From contig CBDDFS010000001.1 of the NCBI GenBank assembly GCA_965227255.1, forward strand, positions 186,001-250,000: a stretch of DNA of 64,000 bases, read 5' to 3'. Of the stretch, positions 61,301-64,000 are shown in pieces (the stretch's first letter is position 1; every line of letters begins with the position of its first letter). The DNA comes from CBDDFS01 sp965227255. GTDB lineage: Bacteria; Bacteroidota; Bacteroidia; Flavobacteriales_E; Vicingaceae. Under the pieces are notes generated by a model. That model was given only the letters and a program-made list of their open reading frames with translations, was not told where the DNA came from and made no database searches. Both the position numbers and the translations under genes were made by a program.

Positions 61301-63073
61301 TCAAAAGCAATATTCGTTCTTCTCGATCAATTTCTCAGCAATTCTTCTGCGCGCATCCTTTATGTTGACCGGTGTGTATTTAGTGTAGCGCTTCAAACCC
61401 ATCATCAACATGTTGAGCTCATCTCCATCAGCAAACGAAGCAATGGCATCTTTTCCATTCTTGTTGATTCGATCAACAGAGTCTACAAGCAGAACATCCA
61501 AAATATCCTTGTATACTGAAATATCTTCTCCTTTTTGTTTCAGCTTCATCACCCTTAGAAGAACGGATTCGGCAACATAGTTGTCGATAAGCATATCAGC
61601 AACATTCATAATGATTTCCTGTTCCTTTGCCAATGTCATGGCTAACTTCTCGACAGCTTTTCCCGCCACCATGAGAATAGCCTTCTTCATATTCTGAACA
61701 AGTTTTCTCTCGTAAGCGAATTCACCATTATCCTCTTCCATGGATGGAATGCTTGCCAATTCTGTTGCTACATTTTGAGCGGCTGTCATCAAATCAAGTC
61801 GACCCTTTAAGGCTCTTTTTAGAATCATATCAACAGAAAGCATTCTATTGATCTCATTCGTGCCTTCAAATATCCTGTTGATCCTGGAATCTCTGTACGA
61901 TCTTTCCATAGGCGCTTCAGCACTATAACCCATACCACCGTATACTTGCACGCCTTCATCAACTACATAGTCGAGTGTTTCAGAACCATGAACTTTGAGA
62001 ATAGCGGCTTCAATCGCAAACTCCTCTACTCCTTTCAGAATGGCTTCATTTTCATCCATTCCTCCAGCCATCAAGGCTTCCTTTTGGTCTGTAATATTTC
62101 GACCAGCCCTATAGGAAGCAGTTTCCAGCGCAAAGGTCCGTATACATTGCTCGGCCATTTTGTATCGTATGGCTCCATATTTCGAAATGGGCCTGCCAAA
62201 TTGATTTCTTTCATTGGCATATTGAACTGTCTGAGAAATAACCATCTTGGCAGCTCCCAATGTTGCCGTAGCTAACTTGATTCGACCTATATTCAGAATA
62301 TTCAAGGCGATCTTGAATCCATTTCCTCTTTCACTCAAAAGATTCTCGACAGGCACTTTGCAGTCATTCAGAAAAACCTGAACGGTCGATGATCCCTTAA
62401 TACCCATTTTCTTTTCTTCCGGGTTTAAGGAAAGTCCTTCGAAGTCCCTTTCCACGATGAAGGCAGACATATTCTCATCATCGTCAATCTTGGCGAAAAC
62501 AGTGTAGACATCTGCAAATCCCCCATTGGTGATCCACATTTTCTGTCCGTTCAGGATATAATGTTTTCCATCATCGGATAACACTGCTTTTGTTCTGGCT
62601 CCATTTGCATCTGATCCGGAACCCGGCTCTGTAAGGCAGTATGAAGCCAACCATTCACCTGAGGCAAGTTTTGGAATATATTTTTGTTTCTGATCTTCAT
62701 TTCCATAGTAAAGAATTGGAAGTGTTCCGATTCCAGTGTGCGCTGAAATAGCCACAGAGAAAGAATAACCTGCACCCGTTTTCTCTGCAGAAAGCATGGA
62801 TGTATTGAAATCTTTCCCAAATCCACCATAGGCTTCAGGTACGGAAATCCCCAGCATACCCAATTCACCTGCTTTTTTCATAAGAGATGACATAAGTCCT
62901 TCTTCAAGGGCGTCGATCTCATCGAGTTTTGGATAGACCTCCTGCTTTAAAAACTCTGTACAAGTATCGGCGATCATTCTCTCTTCTTCATTCCACTCTT
63001 CCGGAATGAAAATATCTTCTGGATTACTTTCCCTGATCAGGAATTCTCCTCCTTTTAATGCTTCTTTTCCCAT
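61301..63073 (-). CDS. Acyl-CoA dehydrogenase
   Basis: A 590-residue FAD enzyme of beta-oxidation: the CoA- and FAD-binding segments YCLTEPGSGSDANGARTKAV and MWITNGGFADVYTVFAKI, and the C-terminal catalytic-region motif VQVYGGMGYSAEAPMERSYRDS followed by EGTNEINRM. It is about 200 residues longer than short-chain ACADs, with a helical C-terminal extension (from about 430) typical of VLCAD- and FadE-like Bacteroidota proteins. It lies 4 bp downstream of the thiolase gene, so they are co-transcribed. Confidence 0.94.
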   Translation of the reverse strand: MGKEALKGGEFLIRESNPEDIFIPEEWNEEERMIADTCTEFLKQEVYPKLDEIDALEEGLMSSLMKKAGELGMLGISVPEAYGGFGKDFNTSMLSAEKTGAGYSFSVAISAHTGIGTLPILYYGNEDQKQKYIPKLASGEWLASYCLTEPGSGSDANGARTKAVLSDDGKHYILNGQKMWITNGGFADVYTVFAKIDDDENMSAFIVERDFEGLSLNPEEKKMGIKGSSTVQVFLNDCKVPVENLLSERGNGFKIALNILNIGRIKLATATLGAAKMVISQTVQYANERNQFGRPISKYGAIRYKMAEQCIRTFALETASYRAGRNITDQKEALMAGGMDENEAILKGVEEFAIEAAILKVHGSETLDYVVDEGVQVYGGMGYSAEAPMERSYRDSRINRIFEGTNEINRMLSVDMILKRALKGRLDLMTAAQNVATELASIPSMEEDNGEFAYERKLVQNMKKAILMVAGKAVEKLAMTLAKEQEIIMNVADMLIDNYVAESVLLRVMKLKQKGEDISVYKDILDVLLVDSVDRINKNGKDAIASFADGDELNMLMMGLKRYTKYTPVNIKDARRRIAEKLIEKNEYCF

Positions 63074-63077
63074 TTTC

Positions 63078-64000
63078 TTAGTTTAAAAGTTCAAATATTC
63101 CGGCTGCTCCCTGTCCTGTTCCAACACACATCGTTACCATGCCGTACTTCTGCTTCCTTCTTCTCATTTCATTGAATAATTGCACCGATAGTTTGGCTCC
63201 TGTGCATCCAAGGGGATGACCCAGTGCAATGGCGCCACCATTCACATTGGTTATCTCTCGATTTAGACCTAATTCTCTTATTATAGCGAGCGACTGACTG
63301 GCAAAGGCCTCATTCAATTCGATCAATTCAATATCGTCTAACTTCATTCCGGCTCTCTTTAGAGCACTTGGAATAGCTTTCACTGGACCAATTCCCATAA
63401 TTCTTGGTTCAACTCCGGAAACTGCGTAAGTCACGAGTCGGGCTATCGGAGTCAGACTATGCTCTTTCAAAAATTTCTCCGAAACAACCATGACGAAGGC
63501 CGCTCCATCTGAAGTCTGCGAGGCATTTCCGGCAGTGATCGTGCCCTTTGCATCGAAGACAGGTTTTAATTTTGCCAGACTTTCCATATTGGTGTCTTTT
63601 CTCGCTCCTTCATCTGTATCAACCACAAAGTCCTTCTCAACGACCTTCCCATTAACCACCTTCTTTTCCTTTACGCTAATGGGTACAATTTCATCTTTGA
63701 ACAGTCCATTTTCGATAGCATTGGTTGCTCTCATGTGAGAGGTGTAACCAAATTCATCCTGATCTTCTCTGCTCACATTGAAGTCGCGAGCCACAGCCTC
63801 AGCGGTAAGTCCCATTCCCCAATACCATGTAGGTTCTGATTTAGCAATATTGGCATTGGGAACAATTCTCCAGCCTCCAAAGGGAATGGGCGACATGCAC
63901 TCAACACCACCGGCGATGATGCAATCGGCCAAACCCGAAGAAATTTTGGAGGACGCAATGGCTATGGTTTCCAAACCGGAAGAACAATATCTGTTCACTG
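63078..64000 (-). CDS. Acetyl-CoA acyltransferase (thiolase), 5' end outside window
   Basis: The reading frame stays open through base 64000, so the N-terminus is missing; 307 residues are visible. The active-site cysteine lies near the visible start (RYCSSGLETIAIASS); the conserved ELNEAFASQSLAI, NVNGGAIALGHPLGCTGAK (His and Cys) and GMVTMCVGTGQGAAGIFELL follow. Catalyses thiolytic cleavage of 3-ketoacyl-CoA. Directly ahead of the acyl-CoA dehydrogenase, so a fatty-acid oxidation operon is likely; the 3-hydroxyacyl-CoA dehydrogenase would be upstream, beyond the edge. Confidence 0.95.
   Translation of the reverse strand, partial: VNRYCSSGLETIAIASSKISSGLADCIIAGGVECMSPIPFGGWRIVPNANIAKSEPTWYWGMGLTAEAVARDFNVSREDQDEFGYTSHMRATNAIENGLFKDEIVPISVKEKKVVNGKVVEKDFVVDTDEGARKDTNMESLAKLKPVFDAKGTITAGNASQTSDGAAFVMVVSEKFLKEHSLTPIARLVTYAVSGVEPRIMGIGPVKAIPSALKRAGMKLDDIELIELNEAFASQSLAIIRELGLNREITNVNGGAIALGHPLGCTGAKLSVQLFNEMRRRKQKYGMVTMCVGTGQGAAGIFELLN

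Noticed and set aside
1..64000. Insertion sequences, prophage, restriction or anti-phage clusters
   Set aside because: I saw no transposase, integrase, restriction or toxin-type gene, and no cluster with odd composition; most genes are core or common envelope functions.

Overview
The window is chromosomal DNA of a Bacteroidota bacterium, probably aerobic and marine-like. The evidence is a set of type IX secretion (T9SS) components (PorQ, a plug-domain protein), several secreted proteins with T9SS C-terminal sorting domains, a Na+-translocating NADH:quinone reductase (nqrABCDEF), a two-subunit B12-dependent methylmalonyl-CoA mutase, few recognisable Shine-Dalgarno sites, and recurrent TAnnTTTG -7 promoter boxes. 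The family within the phylum cannot be fixed by eye. I saw no tRNA, rRNA, insertion sequence, phage or CRISPR array, and no gene-free stretch longer than 300 bp. This is mostly core genome.

Layout. 1-1169: rpsP (cut by the window edge, with a repetitive acidic tail) and rimM. 1166-3505: a small helical protein, a saccharopine-dehydrogenase-like enzyme and a DUF423 membrane protein. 3502-9403 (minus): the nqr operon, with a one-base frameshift in nqrA and a Fur/PerR-like palindrome upstream. 9571-16101: T9SS plug protein, ApaG, a TPR protein plus a DPP-IV-like peptidase, a DUF2314 lipoprotein, a DEDDy exonuclease and a DUF2147 protein. 16289-18822: Hsp20, P5C dehydrogenase and a DivIC/FtsB-like protein. 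18869-28097: mutA and mutB separated by a GT-C-like membrane protein and a T9SS cargo, then a tight operon of DUF2520, UbiA, Maf and an unknown protein. 28232-38008: ABM monooxygenase, MscS channel, sterol desaturase group, cmk-porQ, lon, a GlmU-like nucleotidyltransferase and rpmE. 38188-43688: a secreted unknown, serC-serA-DUF1015-YggS, an unknown and DUF493. 43685-55478 (mostly minus): M4 metalloprotease, a K+ channel fused to a 12-residue-repeat solenoid, a SOS1-like Na+/H+ antiporter with a cyclic-nucleotide domain, a universal stress protein, CstA, a SiaC-like protein and an SRPBCC/GyrI-like protein. 55634-61252: a compact envelope-themed operon. 61301-64000 (minus): acyl-CoA dehydrogenase and thiolase of beta-oxidation.

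How the genes fit together. Nqr would build a sodium gradient, and the antiporter plus K+ channel operon probably balances Na+ and K+. MutA/MutB and the acyl-CoA dehydrogenase/thiolase pair feed acyl-CoAs into central metabolism. PorQ and the plug protein serve export of the M4 protease and the other sorting-domain proteins. The least explained parts are the 17-repeat solenoid K+ channel with its antiporter partner, a terminator-like hairpin sitting on the cstA start, the dyads in the nqrA and rpmE upstream regions, and a set of intergenic spacers built from short reiterated words.
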